Positions 46,712-59,029 of a stretch of 64,000 bases of DNA are shown piece by piece. The notes below the pieces were generated by a model. That model was not told where the DNA came from. It made no database searches and saw only the letters and a program-made list of their open reading frames with translations. Every line of letters starts with the position of its first letter. Positions within the stretch are counted from its first letter, which is position 1. Source of the DNA: Monocercomonoides exilis (taxonomy: Eukaryota > Preaxostyla > Oxymonadida > Polymastigidae); assembly GCA_001643675.2 (NCBI GenBank), contig LSRY02000051.1:64501-128500 (forward strand), read 5' to 3'. Made by a program: the position numbers and the translations under genes.

Positions 46712-48322
46712 ATGCTTCCTTTTGATGATGATACTGGCGACGAGGAAGATAGCGAAGTTGATTCATGGATAGAATGGTTTTGCTGTGCTCGAGGAAATGA
46801 GTTTTTCTGCCAAGTCGATAGAAGCTTTATTGAAAATGAATATAATCTTACTGGCCTTTCCGGAAAAGTGCCAAATTTCAATTTAGCTCTCAGCGAAATT
46901 CTTGACGATTCTATTTCAGAATCTGAAATTGATCTAAACAGTGATGACGCGAACAAAAACACATGCTCACTTTACATGTTAATTCATGCTCGGTATATAA
47001 CAACTCAACAAGGATTGAGGGCAATGGTGTGTTGCTTTCATTTGTTTTTATTTTGTTTTATTTAACTCATTGGCATGTTTTCCTTTCAGAAAAAAAAATA
47101 TGAGAATCTCGAATTTGGTACTTGTCCAAATGTGTTGTGCAACGGACACCCAGTTATTCCTGTAGGGAAAAGTTTTGAGTTGGATCAAGATACTGTAAAA
47201 GTATTCTGCCCATGCTGCGAAGAAATATATACTCCAACAAGAAAACGTCATTTTGATGTTGATGGAGCAGCTTTTGGACCATCTTTTGTTCACGTATTTT
47301 TACAACAATTTCCAAAATGTTTTTTGATCAATAGACCACCACCTGTTCATTTATCAATTTATGGATTTAAGATGTTTACGAGGTATCACTCTGATCTTCA
47401 GAAATTTCTTGCTGCGAAAATCTCCGAAAAAAGAAGGCAAAAGTGTATCGAAAGTGATGGAGAAGACAATGCGACAATGGACTGGACAGATGGAAGTGAA
47501 CATGCTTCAGAAACAATGGAAGAGAGAAAGATTAAAGCTGCAAGGAGATTGAAAAGAAGCGAAGAATCTCGATTGAAACAATTACGAGCATTGACAAACA
47601 AACGACTAAGTGGAAGAATTGTTCCTGATTCTTCGGACATGAAAATTATAAAGAAGTATTTGGGGAGTATTCCATTTCCACCGCTGCCGCGTGCCAGTTA
47701 TTTTCAGAAGAGTGAATCAGCAGATGTCATTGAAAGCGACAAAATGAAAGCCCATCAATATGAGCGAGGACTGGAGCAGGACAGTGGAGAAAAGGGAAGG
47801 AGGCGAGATGTGAAAGGAAGCGAAAGAAGAGAAGGAGGAGGCGGCTGGTCAGAGAGCGCCATCAGAATACTCCTCAATGGGCAGGAGCAGGAGGCACCAA
47901 TAACATTCGGCACTTCACTCGTACAGCACCCCATTCCATCATCTCAATATTCACCTTCATCTAAACCATCTTATTTTTCATCCTCATCTCCGTCTCATTC
48001 ATTTAGCAACTCAAAGCCACATCCTACATCGTCTTCGTCTCTCTCATATTCATCTTCTACTTCTGTTCCTCACTCTGAACCAACTGGTCACTTCGAATAT
48101 GGCCAGCCTTTTGCTCCATTGCATAGTTCATTTTCTTCACAATCGTGTTCACCTGCTGCTCTTCCCTCTCCTTTTGCCTCTCCTTCTCCATCACCAGTCA
48201 CTTCGTCCACTCCCTCAGCTTCTTCTTCAACAACTTCCATTTCATCAACTCATGTTTCATCATCATCATCTTCTTCTTCTTCTGTTTCAAATATTTCTCA
48301 TGCTTCTTTACAATCTTCTTGA
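46712..48322 (+). CDS. CSNK2B: casein kinase 2 regulatory subunit beta with long Ser-rich tail, 515 aa
   Basis: Two exons, 46712-47026 and 47090-48322, are joined in phase 0 over a 63-nt intron (GTGTGTTGCT ... TTTCAG). Diagnostic stretches are SWIEWFCCARGNEFFCQVDR SFIENEYNLTGL, LIHARYITTQQGLRAM, the zinc finger CPNVLC ... VFCPCCEEIYTP (C-x4-C and C-x2-C, the dimerisation finger), DGAAFGPSFVHVF and IYGFKMF. The acidic loop (SESEIDLNSDD) is also present. CK2 beta forms the dimer that holds two catalytic subunits. Animal proteins are about 215 aa. The core ends near residue 215 to 220, and roughly 300 extra residues follow that are charged and then very Ser/Pro-rich. The tail is open and in frame to TGA at 48320. 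Confidence 0.95.
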
Positions 48323-48793
48323 AATCAAACAAGCTGCGTGAAGTTCTTTGTTTTTGAAAAAAGAAAAAATATATATGTTCACATTTTTTAAAGAGTTTTC
48401 TTCAACTTTTCTACTTCTAATCAACATTTATTAGCCAGTGTCGTATAAACGTTCAAGATTTCAATAATAATTTTTTTTAACCCACAACGAAATCAATATG
48501 TTGAATGTTAACAAATAGAAAAAACATAAAAAGAATAAAAGATTTCTTATAAATTGAACAAATTTTATTTATTGAAAGATAATAAAGAAGAGATGAAATG
48601 TTAGAAAAAATCATAATAAGTGATGTGTGGGGAATAAGTGTGAGAAATATGAGGAAAATTTAATTTGTTCAACACATTTGATAACAGGTGTTTTATTTAT
48701 CAAATAAAAAAAAAAGTGAAGTGATTTTGTTTTTATTTTAAGATAAAACAAAAATCGAATATTTTGATTTAATTTCTTTATCAACTCATCATA
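48323..48793. other. 3' flank of CSNK2B
   Basis: AT-rich; no gene or repeat is recognised before the MITE. Confidence 0.4.
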
Positions 48794-49171
48794 CAGAGCG
48801 CGCAAAAAATACCGGACAAGATCGACATCTCAATAACCCCAAGAGGAATAATTCTGATAACTTTCCTCAAAATATATCTCATTAATGCAAACTCATTTGC
48901 TATACAAAACTTTCAAAACTTCCTCGTTTGTGCTCAGAAAAATATTATGATTGAAATCTCAAAAATACTCAAAATCCTATTTTTCCGAAATTTCGATATA
49001 TATTTTCTCTGTGCACAAGTGAAGCTATTTTGAAAGTCTCATTTATCAAATGAATTTGTATTGACGAAATATATTTTGAAGAAAATTGTCAGAATTATTC
49101 CTCTTGTGGTTATCGTGAAATCGATCTTGTCCGGAATTTTGTGTGATATCCGGTATTTTATGCGATATCTG
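48794..49171. mobile_element. 378-bp Tc1/mariner-type MITE with TA duplication
   Basis: TA flanks it at 48792-48793 and 49172-49173. The ends read CAGAGCGCGCAAAAAATACC and, inverted, CAGATATCGCATAAAATACC. Inside, a second inverted pair of about 65 bp begins CCGGACAAGATCGA and includes AAGAGGAATAATTCTGA, so most of the element could fold into one hairpin. No coding capacity. Confidence 0.8.
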
Positions 49172-49338
49172 TATTTTCAAACCTCTCATTCTAATTTAAA
49201 TGTGAAAAATAAGAATAAATCAATTTTTAATAACATTATAAAAAAATAGTGTGGATCAAAATACATAAAGTTAGGCCTTTGCGACAAGGAAAGTTTTTGC
49301 AAATTGTGTCGGTCGAAAAACTCAGCCTGTGTCGAATG

Positions 49339-49362
49339 TTTTTTTTTTTTTTTTTTTTTTTT
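49339..49362. repeat. poly-T run
   Basis: An uninterrupted run of T near the left end of the 5.4-kb element. It may be a replication-slippage product. Confidence 0.6.
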
Positions 49363-49749
49363 AATGATTATTTATTTATTTTATTTGTTTAATTGCAAAT
49401 ATTTTTTTAAATATTCATTTTAATTTCTCTTGAATTTTTTCTTAATAAGTTATTGTTTTTAAATATTAATGAATATTTACAAACTTGCATTTTAGACGAA
49501 TCGCTTTGCCTTATTTTGAATGGAATCATCATTTAATATTCATTTTTCTTGAACGAGAAATAAAGTTTGTCTTTTTCAAGAACGTCTTTTCTCTGAAACG
49601 TCATCAAACTATTTTCATATCGTTACAAATTTTCGTTAACAATTCTGACATAAACTTTGGAAAATGAAACAATAATTCACAAAAATCACTTTCACAAAAC
49701 AAAATTCAAATTCAAATTCAAAAACAATAATTATATCTTTGAGTGAATT

Positions 49750-51566
49750 CGGATTCAGCTCAGTTTATTTGGAAAAAAAACGAAGGATTATACAGCAGTG
49801 CTGTGTTAATGCGTTTAGTGAAATCTGTTCCTGAACTTCCGATGCATTAAATGACCTATATGGGGACCAACAAATTGAAGGAATTTTGCTTTTGACAATG
49901 AAACTGTATTTGTTCGTGGCAAAGGCAATTGGAAGTTGATAGGAAATTGCTGGATTGATGAAAAAGGTTCGGCTTTTTTTTTTTATAAAGAAGACAGAAT
50001 TACATAGCTGGATTGCATTTGTTGCAGGAAAAGATGTTGGAGCGACAAACGGAAGTTATCACCTCAATGATTAATTCAAGATGAAAGCAAACGAAGCAAC
50101 AAAAGAGGTGAGCAGATAGGGGATCGAGTCACAAGGTGAGAAAAGAGCAGGACTATTGTATTGCCTGACGCGAAGAAGCGTTCCAGTTCAGCAGTTCAGC
50201 AGCTCAACTGCTTCAAACAGCATCAGATTGCACTTTGAAGTGCGGAGAGTCAGCAAAAGAAAAGATTTCTTGTGAAGATAGGGCACAGGAAGTGAAATTC
50301 GATGTAAAGAGACGGCAGTTGAAGGGGGCAGCGAGTGCGCACAGGAAGGAGGAGAATTCTGCGTGGCTTGACAAAACAAAGAAGATTTAGCATATTGGTG
50401 ATGAGAGGACTTTTTCGTGAAGCAGATGTTTTTTCACACCTCTGGTCTGTGCTTCCTATAGAGAACCTTCTTCAGCAAGGTTGTTTTCTCTGACGCATGC
50501 AGAAAAGGGAATTCCGAACAGAACAATTAATTCTCCTTTTCCCTTCAGTCGAATTCCGAGGCCTGTTAACATCAGTGATTGAGAGAATAACAAAAGCGGG
50601 AGGTGGCCATTCATAAAGCGTGTGAAGATGGCGTTTCGAGAGAAAAAATGAAGGCAGAAAGAGGCAGGTCGTTAAGCATCTTGTTCCTTTTTTGCATGGA
50701 AATTTGGATGTGCCTGTGTTCAGTGGAATCTATATTTGTTTTGAAGTCAGAGAAGATGAAAAAGATAAAGGAAGCGAGTCATATTGCAACATTGTGGATG
50801 AAAGCACAAATAATGATGCAGATGAAGCATATATAATTCTAAATGTGTTCAAAAGAACTTTTCCTTCCATCTGATGTTGCAAACAAGCAGCTGTCTGGGA
50901 TGTAAAAAAATTGAGGAGATGCACTTCATCAAATACAAAGAATTGAGTTCGTCAAGTTGGAAAGGCTCCTCTTTCTGCAGTATTCGTTTTCTTCAAACTG
51001 AAGAATGTTCTTGGCCTTTCCCGCTGAGCAATGGATCGCATTTGTTGTCTTCGTTCCCTTTCTCTCTTCATTTGCTTCATCTGCTTCCGATCCTTTGCTT
51101 TTGTTCGGTTTCCCATAAAAACTCATGAATCTTTATTTTCTTTTGTTCTGTCTATTTTTTATTTTCTTTCCTCACATCTTCTTTCTTCTCAAGATGCTTT
51201 CATCATGTGATTAAACATTTATTTTCCAACCGCCGTTTATGTTCCACATAACAATCACTCAGTTTGTCGATGGAATTGTTGGTTTTTATTAAGTTTTGAA
51301 TTATATTTCAGTTTTTATGTCCCTTGTGCCTGCGATGTGAGATGATGAAGAGAATATGCGCTTTGCAGCTCAGGTTTTCCGAATAAACATCCAACTGCAA
51401 GCGAGAGGGTTGGGGCAGAAGAAGAAAAAGGATGAATTGACTGTGAATAACCAACTGCATCCCGTCTAATCCTAAAGGAGAAGGAGCTTTCTGTCCTTTC
51501 TCATTCTGCTTGCACATCAGTTTTTGTGTATGCAGACTGTGCTCCCTCTGTGCCCCCTCTTGAGAG
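49750..51566. pseudogene. decayed coding remnants inside the 5.4-kb element
   Basis: Protein-like stretches appear on both strands between stops, for example VFSGIYICFEVREDEKDKGS on plus near 50720 and KPNKSKGSEADEANEERKGT on minus near 51080. No exon structure or family is recognised. Composition is closer to that of real exons than to spacer. Confidence 0.35.
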
Positions 51567-52040
51567 CTATAGTGTGCAATCAACGATTCCAAAATGATGC
51601 ACGCGGAAGCTACAAAACTTCGCAGAATCGATAGATGGGTTCATTTGTAACTCAATGTGGGACTTGAGCAGCAACTTAGGATCTTCACAGAAGTGCATTT
51701 TGCGCTGCCAGAGAAAGATGTATATTTTCTGTGCTTTGAACCGTAAGATCACATGCCTTTCCTTCTGGATATCTAACGCAGGATGAAAAATATGATGTTC
51801 ATCTCTCAAGGCTGCACCAGTGTAACAGTTGGTGATTAACACTATCCCATCGAAAACATTTCTAATAACCCTTCTCTCTCTCTTATCGATACACACATCG
51901 AATAGAAATCAAACACTGGAATACTTTATGAAACTCCCTTGCCTTTCCGCTGCGTTCCACACATTTATCACGCAGCTGGAGTTGATAACAATGAGCTTGT
52001 TAAAGACGGACATGTTGAAGATGGAGATGATAGGTGATTG
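51567..52040 (-). pseudogene. WD40-gene relic (WDR49/64-like blades) carried in the transposon
   Basis: On the minus strand one blade reads SPIISIFNMSVFNKLIVINS SCVINVWNAAE and, after a short break, the next reads CIDKRERRVIRNVFDGIVLI TNCYTGAALRDEH and continues to FLWQRKMHFCEDP. These follow the WD pattern (hydrophobic strand, ending V-x-V-W-N-x) and resemble the equivalent blades in the WD40 gene at 9048-18742 (HPILSVLFSSAFCQIVSIDV then GMVCVWNVKTG). Stops before and after show that it is a dead fragment. The similarity to the WDR49/64 type is by eye only. Confidence 0.5.
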
Positions 52041-53700
52041 ATGGCTTTGTGCATTACTGTTGGAGAGATCGATGTCTCATCTCACGAACAGTTCCTTGCT
52101 TCAAGACACGGTCTTATTTTCTTTCTTCTTCAGCTTTTTCTCCATAACAATCAATCTCTTTCATCGCTTTGAAATTTTCTTTCTTTCTTTCTCTTTCTCT
52201 TTTCCTTTTCTATTTGCATTCATCTTAATGCCTTCTTCTACCTTTTCCAAAATAATATGCATTTGCAGTATTTGCATATATGTTTCTGCTTTTCTTTTCT
52301 GCATTCTTGTCTCCATCTTTCGATGCATTAACTGTTTTGTCTCTTTCGCCAATTGACTGCCTGATGCGTCCAACCACTTCCAGTGTGTAAATTGACCTTC
52401 TTTTCATAATGGGATTTCGAGAGGCTGTGATCAAACATTGTATCTTACCGTTCAACACTCCGAAGAGATGGCTTTTGAATGGAAGCTCATCGAATCGTCG
52501 ACTTCTATTCGATGGACTTTCAGACGAGGACAAGGAAGGCTTTTTGTGGAGGAAAGAAGAAAATGAAGGAGAAGAACGGTGAGTGAAAAGAAAGAAATGA
52601 TGGACGAGGTTCTGAATATGAGAAGCGAAGTTTGTTTCAAGCTGAATGCTTTAGAGAAAATGTTTAAATAAAAAAATTTGAAGTATATGAAGTATTTGAA
52701 GAAGAAGAAAAGGAAGAAGATAAAGATAAGGATGAAGATGAAGAAGCAGACAAACTATGAAAGACAGAAGTTGACACAGTTCAAGAAGCTGTCCTTTTTG
52801 CAGTCTTCTGCAGAGTCGTCTTCAGAACCTGTATCTGATGCTTAAACAAAATGCTTTCTGACTCTTTTGAAGTCATGCGTTTGTGCAAATGGAACATGAT
52901 GAGGCAGCTAATGAACTTTGCTTTGAAAAATAGTTGCGACTCACTATCTTTTGGAGGCTCTTTAGTCATTTCACTTGTGCAAATCCCAGGCTACGAAGAG
53001 AGAAGGGAAGGATTCACAATATCATTTAACAGCCACATGCGTATTGGCAGTGAAAAATGCGAATGGACAATCATCTTTGTGGTTTTAGCTAGCTCGACTG
53101 GATCAAAGATATTTTCATTCAAACCACAATAATCAATGTGACTATTTATCTGCTGCTCATCGCCTTTGCTCCCCAGTTAGTTCAGCAGCACCCCTTTCAC
53201 CTCCTGAATCAGCTGCATTATCTCGTTGTTTATCTTCAAGGAAAACAGAACCCTCCAAATTTTCAGATCAAACACCATCTTTTCATTCTTCCTAGTATTT
53301 GTCTTCTATAAAATAGCACAGCATTGCATGGCTTCCACAAATTGAGAGAAATGAGATACTTGGAATGAAGCCCGTATCTCTGCTCCTTTTGTGAGGCATT
53401 CAGCAGAGTGATAATTGCACAGATACGCAGATTGATAAGCCTCAGATCCGAATTTCTCTTGTTTCAATCCTGAGCTAATAAATAAATAAATAGAGAAGAA
53501 GAAGAAAATTGAGCAATTCATACTGAATGAAACAAGGTCTGGCTTCTTTTCACTGGTAGCCTTTTTTGTGATCCGTCTTCACATCTTCGTGTATAAAACC
53601 ATTTCAATAAGCGTGTGAAAGGTTCTATGTCAAATTGTTTTCATGTTCCCTTTTGAAAAAATCCACATCCCGCGGTTATATCCCATTGAATTTAAAGCAT
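52041..53700. pseudogene. further decayed coding remnants inside the 5.4-kb element
   Basis: A plus-strand open stretch at 52851-53132 (SDSFEVMRLCKWNMMRQLMN FALK...) and a minus-strand helical stretch near 52200-52370 (ETKQLMHRKMETRMQKRKAE) are the longest. Neither is recognised, and neither has a convincing start or splice sites. Confidence 0.3.
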
Positions 53701-54933
53701 TTCAAAGCATCTATTAAATGTTTTAAAGACATCAAACGAATGATTACTATGATTAAAATGCTCAACTGAACTACTATTCTTCTTTTGACTTTAAATGACA
53801 AAGTATTTTCATCTTCATTCTTCAAATTCTCAGTAAATTCTTTTTCTTTTTCTTTCTTCCGGATAATTTTTAGAATTGTAACTATCTTCATATATTCGAT
53901 TCTTCTTGCAATTTCCATTTGAATGAGTCTCTTTTCCTTTTGCATTCGTAATTAAATTATTCAAATTATAACAATTAATATCAAAATATCTTCACAAGCA
54001 TAGATAATTTGTCAAATCTCAATGTCCTGCCATTCGCATTCAAATTTAAAAGCAAAGTGATTAGTTAAACCTTCCACATATCTTTTCCAGCGGTTTCCAG
54101 GAGTATTGTGTTTTAAACAAAATTAAAAAAACATAATTATGGATTTCAATTCAGTTCTTTTTTATTGATAGCAAATTTTTGAACATTAATATACATAAAC
54201 AGAAAAATGTAAAACAAAATGTTTCATAAAACGATGAAAATATCGAAAAATATATCAAAAACTCAAATTCTATCTCCGTCTTATTTAAATGCTTATTCAT
54301 AATTATTTTCTTTGAATAGAATAAATAAAAAACAATTTTTGAAAGAAAAAACGATTACAAAATAGAATATTCGTTCGACAGATTGATCTTTTCGACCGAC
54401 TGATCTTTGTCGTTAGACTGATCTCTACAAAGATCTGTCGATAACTTATTGAAATTTTTAAATACCAATAAATTAAATATTTGTTTGTCCGAATCAAGTG
54501 GAATTTTTTTTTTTTATTTAATTTATTAAAAATATAATTTTATGTAAACAAAAAAGCAATTTTTTTAAATGTTTTGTTTTTTCGTTTATAAAAAAATAAA
54601 ATACAAGCCGACTGTAATGTCGGTCGACTTGTCGAGCTGATGAAAAAATGTCGGTCTGTCGCAAAGGCCTACATAAAGTTATAAATTTCGTTCTTAATTT
54701 GCAACAAAAAATTATATTTTTCATTCAAATATATAAAATTTTATCCATATGACTTTGAAAATGATCAAAAACAATTGTCCTGGAAATGAAATCACTCAAA
54801 AAATTCACTGTATAATATAACAAAGTTTAGATATTGTACATAAAAAATATTTCCTTGATTTAATTTTTTATTAAATAGTTATTAATCAATAATTGATCTT
54901 AAATAATCTCAAATTTGAAAATTTTTTGTAAAA

Positions 54934-57846
54934 ATGTCCTTAAAAGAAATAAGAAGAATACTCCAAAGAATTTTGATTCTATTCTCATTTGTATTACAAT
55001 TTCAACAAGGAGAAGAAATTTATGTGACGAACGGAGGAAATGGAGATTGATCAATTTCAAATCCATGTGGAACACTAACAGAAGCCAAGAATTTATTAGC
55101 AGAATCGACAAGCACTTCAGCTTTGACAATCAAAATAATAAAAGAAGGAACTGTGGGAAATGAGCTTTCAGCGGAAGCTATTACATTCTCAATGAACTCA
55201 GAAATTACGATAGAAGGAATCGACAGTGCAGAAGAAAGCACGAAAGTGGAGATCGACTGCGGCGCAGCTTCTGGAGGAGATCTGTTTACGTGCGAGAAAA
55301 GGGTGACATTGAAGTATTTGGTGTTTAGCTTCCCAGCAACATCTGGGTCAGGAACAAGTGGATCTAGAGCAAATGTGGCTTCATCTGCGCTGATAAATGC
55401 TAATACGGGATCAGTTTCTCTAACAATTGAGACTTGCGAGTTTAAGCGGCCTGGCTCTGGGAACAATATTGGAATCCATCTTGTGAAAGTGAGTGCAGGT
55501 TCATTGAGGATGACAGGAGTTGATTGCACTGATAATACAAACAGTGTTTCATTTTCAACAACACCGTTTTTGGTTGAGGGAACAACATCAACGGTAACAT
55601 TGACCGGATTGAATCTGAAGAAGATTACATCGAGTGCAAGTGCTGTGGTGAAAATGACATCAGATGCGATAACAGTGACACTGGATGGCTGTACATTCAC
55701 AGAATGCAATTCAAATGGTGAAACAAGTGGAGCATTGCATGTGGAAAGCGGCGGAACAGGTAGCACATTTAAGATTGGAGATACAGACAAAACGACATTT
55801 ACTTCGTGCACTTGTACCAATGGGAAATCAGGTGGGATATATCTGAAAATGACAGGAATTGCAAGTGAGAAACAATTGAGCTGGGGCACTGGTGTAAAAT
55901 TGGAGTTTAGTGAGTGCAATGCAGCAGGATCAAAGATTACAGGCTTGTATCTTGATGTGCCAGTAGGTCTTCATGAGAATATTGCAAAAGCAATGAAATC
56001 AAGTTTTGCTAAGAACTATGTTAGAGGAACCTATGATTGGTATGTTGCAGTGAAAGGAGCCGATGGAAGTGCTGATGCTGTTGATTTCATCACAGAGTAT
56101 TTTGATCCAGAGTAACCACCAAAACCACCCACTCCAATTTCAATTGTTTATGTAAAGTATAATGCTGAAAGCTCTGGTTTAACATTCAATGAACCAATTG
56201 GAAGTTTAATGAGTGCATACAATTTATTCTCTTTCTCATCAAGTTTGAAGATGTATTCGATGAGAATAATTGCTAAAGATGATATGATAAAGGCTGAAAC
56301 AATATCTTTTGAGAGAAGTGAACAATTGACAATTGAAGGAATTATTAATGCTGAAGGAAAGAATGAAATTGCAAAGATGGATTGCAAGATTAATTCAGGA
56401 AGTGATTTATTCACATGCAAAAAGAGTGTCACTTTCAAATACCTTTCATTTGCCTTTCCATTGTCATTGAAACCAAATGGAAAGAGTCAGTTCAATGAAG
56501 TGACAGATTCACTTGCGTTAATTGTTTCAGAAGGAGGAGATTCAAAACTCACAATAAACAATTGCGTATTTGTTCGACCGAAAGTGCAAGCAAATGAGGG
56601 AGAGAACATTGCAGACATTCATCTTGTGAAGGTGAAGGCAGGAGATGTGAGTTTGGAAACAGTGAGCTGTGTTGATGGGGGTAACAAAGCGACATTCCAA
56701 AAGCTTCTGATAGATATAGAAGGAGCGAAAGGAGTGACGCTGAAGGGAGTGAAGGTGAGCAATGTTGAAGTTGAAGATGGGGCAGCGATCGGAATTGTAG
56801 ATGGAAGTGAAGAGGCGTCGAGTGTGGTAATTGATGGGCTGAGCATGGAAAGTGTTGAATCGAAGAATTCAGAAACCGCAGGGCTGATGATCAAGATGAC
56901 ATCAGAATCGTCATCAGTGGAGTTGGGAAGAGAAGAGAAATTCTCGTTCAAATCATGCAAATCACCACAAGGAAAGTCAGGGGCTGTGTTCATTGAGATG
57001 AAAAATTCAGTTACGAATCTGAAACTTCCAGCAGAGGGCAAGCTGGATATTGATGGGACGAACACTGGGAGTGGATCGAAATCCACATCACTGTGCATTG
57101 TTGCTCCAGACTTTGAGGAGTTCAGCAAGCAGGATGGGGCGTTTGAGTTTGCGAAGGATTACAAAGATGAAAACTCTGGGTGGATTGTGGGAGCCAAGGA
57201 TGACAAATCGAAACCTGTTGATATCTATGAAAAGTTCCTGAAAAAAGATAATCCTGCTGTTGATCCCGAACCAGCTCCACTTGAAAAAACAGACAATAAA
57301 AAAGCAAACGGTGGAGTGATTACAATTGCAATTGTTGTACCGATTGTATTTGTTGCTATAGCAGTAGCAGTCGTGATTGCTGACTTAGTTTATGTCCGAA
57401 AAAGAAGATCAAATTATGGTAATGAAACCGATGATCAATCGACAATTGGACCTGGAATTCGTCTATTTTCGAAAGACAAAAATGATAACGAAGTCGAAAT
57501 GGTTGCTTATCCAAAGAATAGCAGACAAAGTGAGATTAACTTACTCTCGAACACTGAAAGTAATAATCAGTTCGAATCTACAGACCATTTGAACGATGAA
57601 AACTCCGAAAAAGAGATTAAAGAAGCTGAAACAAATATTGAGGAAAGCGTTCAAAATGTTAACATTATCAATGATTCAACAGATCTTGATAATCGTTTAG
57701 TTTCTGAAGCATCAACCGATGTTTCAGAAAAACACGATGCGCAAACAACGACCTTGGAAAATGAAGGACACAACGAACAAGGCGAACCTCATATTGATAT
57801 AAGTTCTGAGGAACAAAATAATAATAATGAGGAAGCTCGTTTGTAA
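54934..57846 (+). pseudogene. beta-helix membrane surface-protein gene with two in-frame stops
   Basis: One frame of 971 codons starts at ATG 54934 with a signal peptide (MSLKEIRRILQRILILFSFV LQF). It has two similar beta-helix modules, about residues 30-390 and 400-790: compare IYVTNGG ... ITIEGIDSAEE ... DLFTCEKRVTLKYLVFSFP with IVYVKYN ... LTIEGIINAEG ... DLFTCKKSVTFKYLSFAFP. A transmembrane helix (GVITIAIVVPIVFVAIAVAV VIA) and a 150-residue acidic tail follow. TGA interrupts at 55048-55050 (residue 39, where related proteins appear to have Gly) and TAA at 56113-56115, right at the module boundary before PPKPPTPISI. There are no frameshifts. Either it is a very young pseudogene or expression needs readthrough. 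A role at the cell surface is inferred. If the TAA is genuine, a gene could end at 56115 without a membrane anchor. Confidence 0.75.
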
Positions 57847-58667
57847 AAAAGTCAATCTGTAAAGTGTTTTGCTTTGCTTTGTCATAGGACAAGTCCAACT
57901 GAAGCCTTTTTCTTTCATTTTCCTTTATTGAAAATTTTTTTTTATAAATTTTAACTTATAAGTGAAGTTTACGTAATTTATTTTGAAAAAAGTTTTGAGC
58001 AGAAATATTTTGACAAAAATATTTTCGCCGTTTTATCCATTTTTTGAAAATGGAAGTTTAACCCTATTCATTCATATAAAGTTATATCTTATATATGCAC
58101 GTTTTGCGCATGTACAATTACAACAATATTTATGCATATTTTTTTTTTCCATTCTGAACATTTGTGAAATTGCATTTAGCAATTCACTGTCTACATGCAT
58201 TGCATATGTAGTATCTTAATTTTTTTAATTGTTATGTATTTTTTATTTTTCTATTATTATCGGTATAATATTTATTTCTGAGAATATTTTATTTGTGAAA
58301 TTATCACAACGTTATACCACAGATTTGATAAATAAATATCAAATTATTTTAAGCAAAATATGCTTTTTTCTTTTTCTTATTTTTTTCGAAGAAATTTTTA
58401 AACTTTTAGAATAATCAACAGTTTTTTAAATTCGTGTATGAGAAAGCTGAGAAATCAATAAACAATTTAAGTTACATTTCCATTCATCAACAAAGTATTG
58501 AGTCTATGGAACAGAATCATTAAGAAGTCAAATCAACTTTCTTTGGTTTGCATCATTCGCAAATTCTTTTATTTTAAGCTTGGTTGTTTCATCTGAATGT
58601 GAAACAAGTGCTCTTGTGAAAAGAGTTTTTAGCCAATGCCGGAAATTCATTGCTCACTAAATGATTA
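57847..58667. other. spacer between the surface gene and the pogo-like transposon
   Basis: AT-rich; no gene or repeat is recognised. TA at 58666-58667 is the target duplication of the next element. Confidence 0.45.
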
Positions 58668-59029
58668 CCATCGTTAAAAAACCCGGGAATTTTTCAAAAA
58701 CCCGGACTTCATGAAAAAACAGTTCACGATTATCACGTCAAAAAGCATTTTCAATAATTGAATTATTTCTCGTTGAATATTATTATTAATGAAATATCAA
58801 AAAAACAAATCACATTTAATTGCTATTGAATATACATCGTCAAAAAAATTCTATTTTGAAATATATTTATTTCTCAAAAAGAAAAAAAAATAAGCATTCT
58901 CCAATTGTCATATTTTTCATTTTCACAATTTTTTGACACTTTGATGATTCCTTTTTAAGAAGCCTAAACTAAAAATCATAATTAATACTCACTTTCATAA
59001 AAAATTGATCAAAAATCAAACCCATATTA

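Larger units (their letters stand above)
49273..54670. mobile_element. 5.4-kb TIR transposon with 10-bp TSD and captured gene debris
   Basis: The exact 10-bp repeat ACATAAAGTT lies at 49263-49272 and 54671-54680, directly outside the inverted ends AGGCCTTTGCGACA (49273-49286) and TGTCGCAAAGGCCT (54657-54670). Both arms then carry GTCGGTCGA / GTCGACCGAC-type motifs and poly-T. A 9 to 11-bp duplication is the hallmark of Mutator-like elements. No transposase is recognised. The interior (49750-53700) is GC-richer decayed coding sequence, including a minus-strand WD40 relic. The right end lies 264 bp before the surface-protein gene at 54934. Confidence 0.8.

Noticed and set aside
51567-52040. Intact short minus-strand gene of 109 aa
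   Set aside because: It begins and ends inside WD40 blades, lacks a start and continues upstream in another frame, so it is a fragment.
54934-57846. Reassigned stop codons (TAA/TAG = Gln, as in some oxymonads) to explain in-frame stops
   Set aside because: TAA ends several genes at sensible positions (925, 9048 complement, 22719 complement, 57844, 60895), and one of the disturbing stops is TGA. A canonical code with young nonsense mutations fits better.
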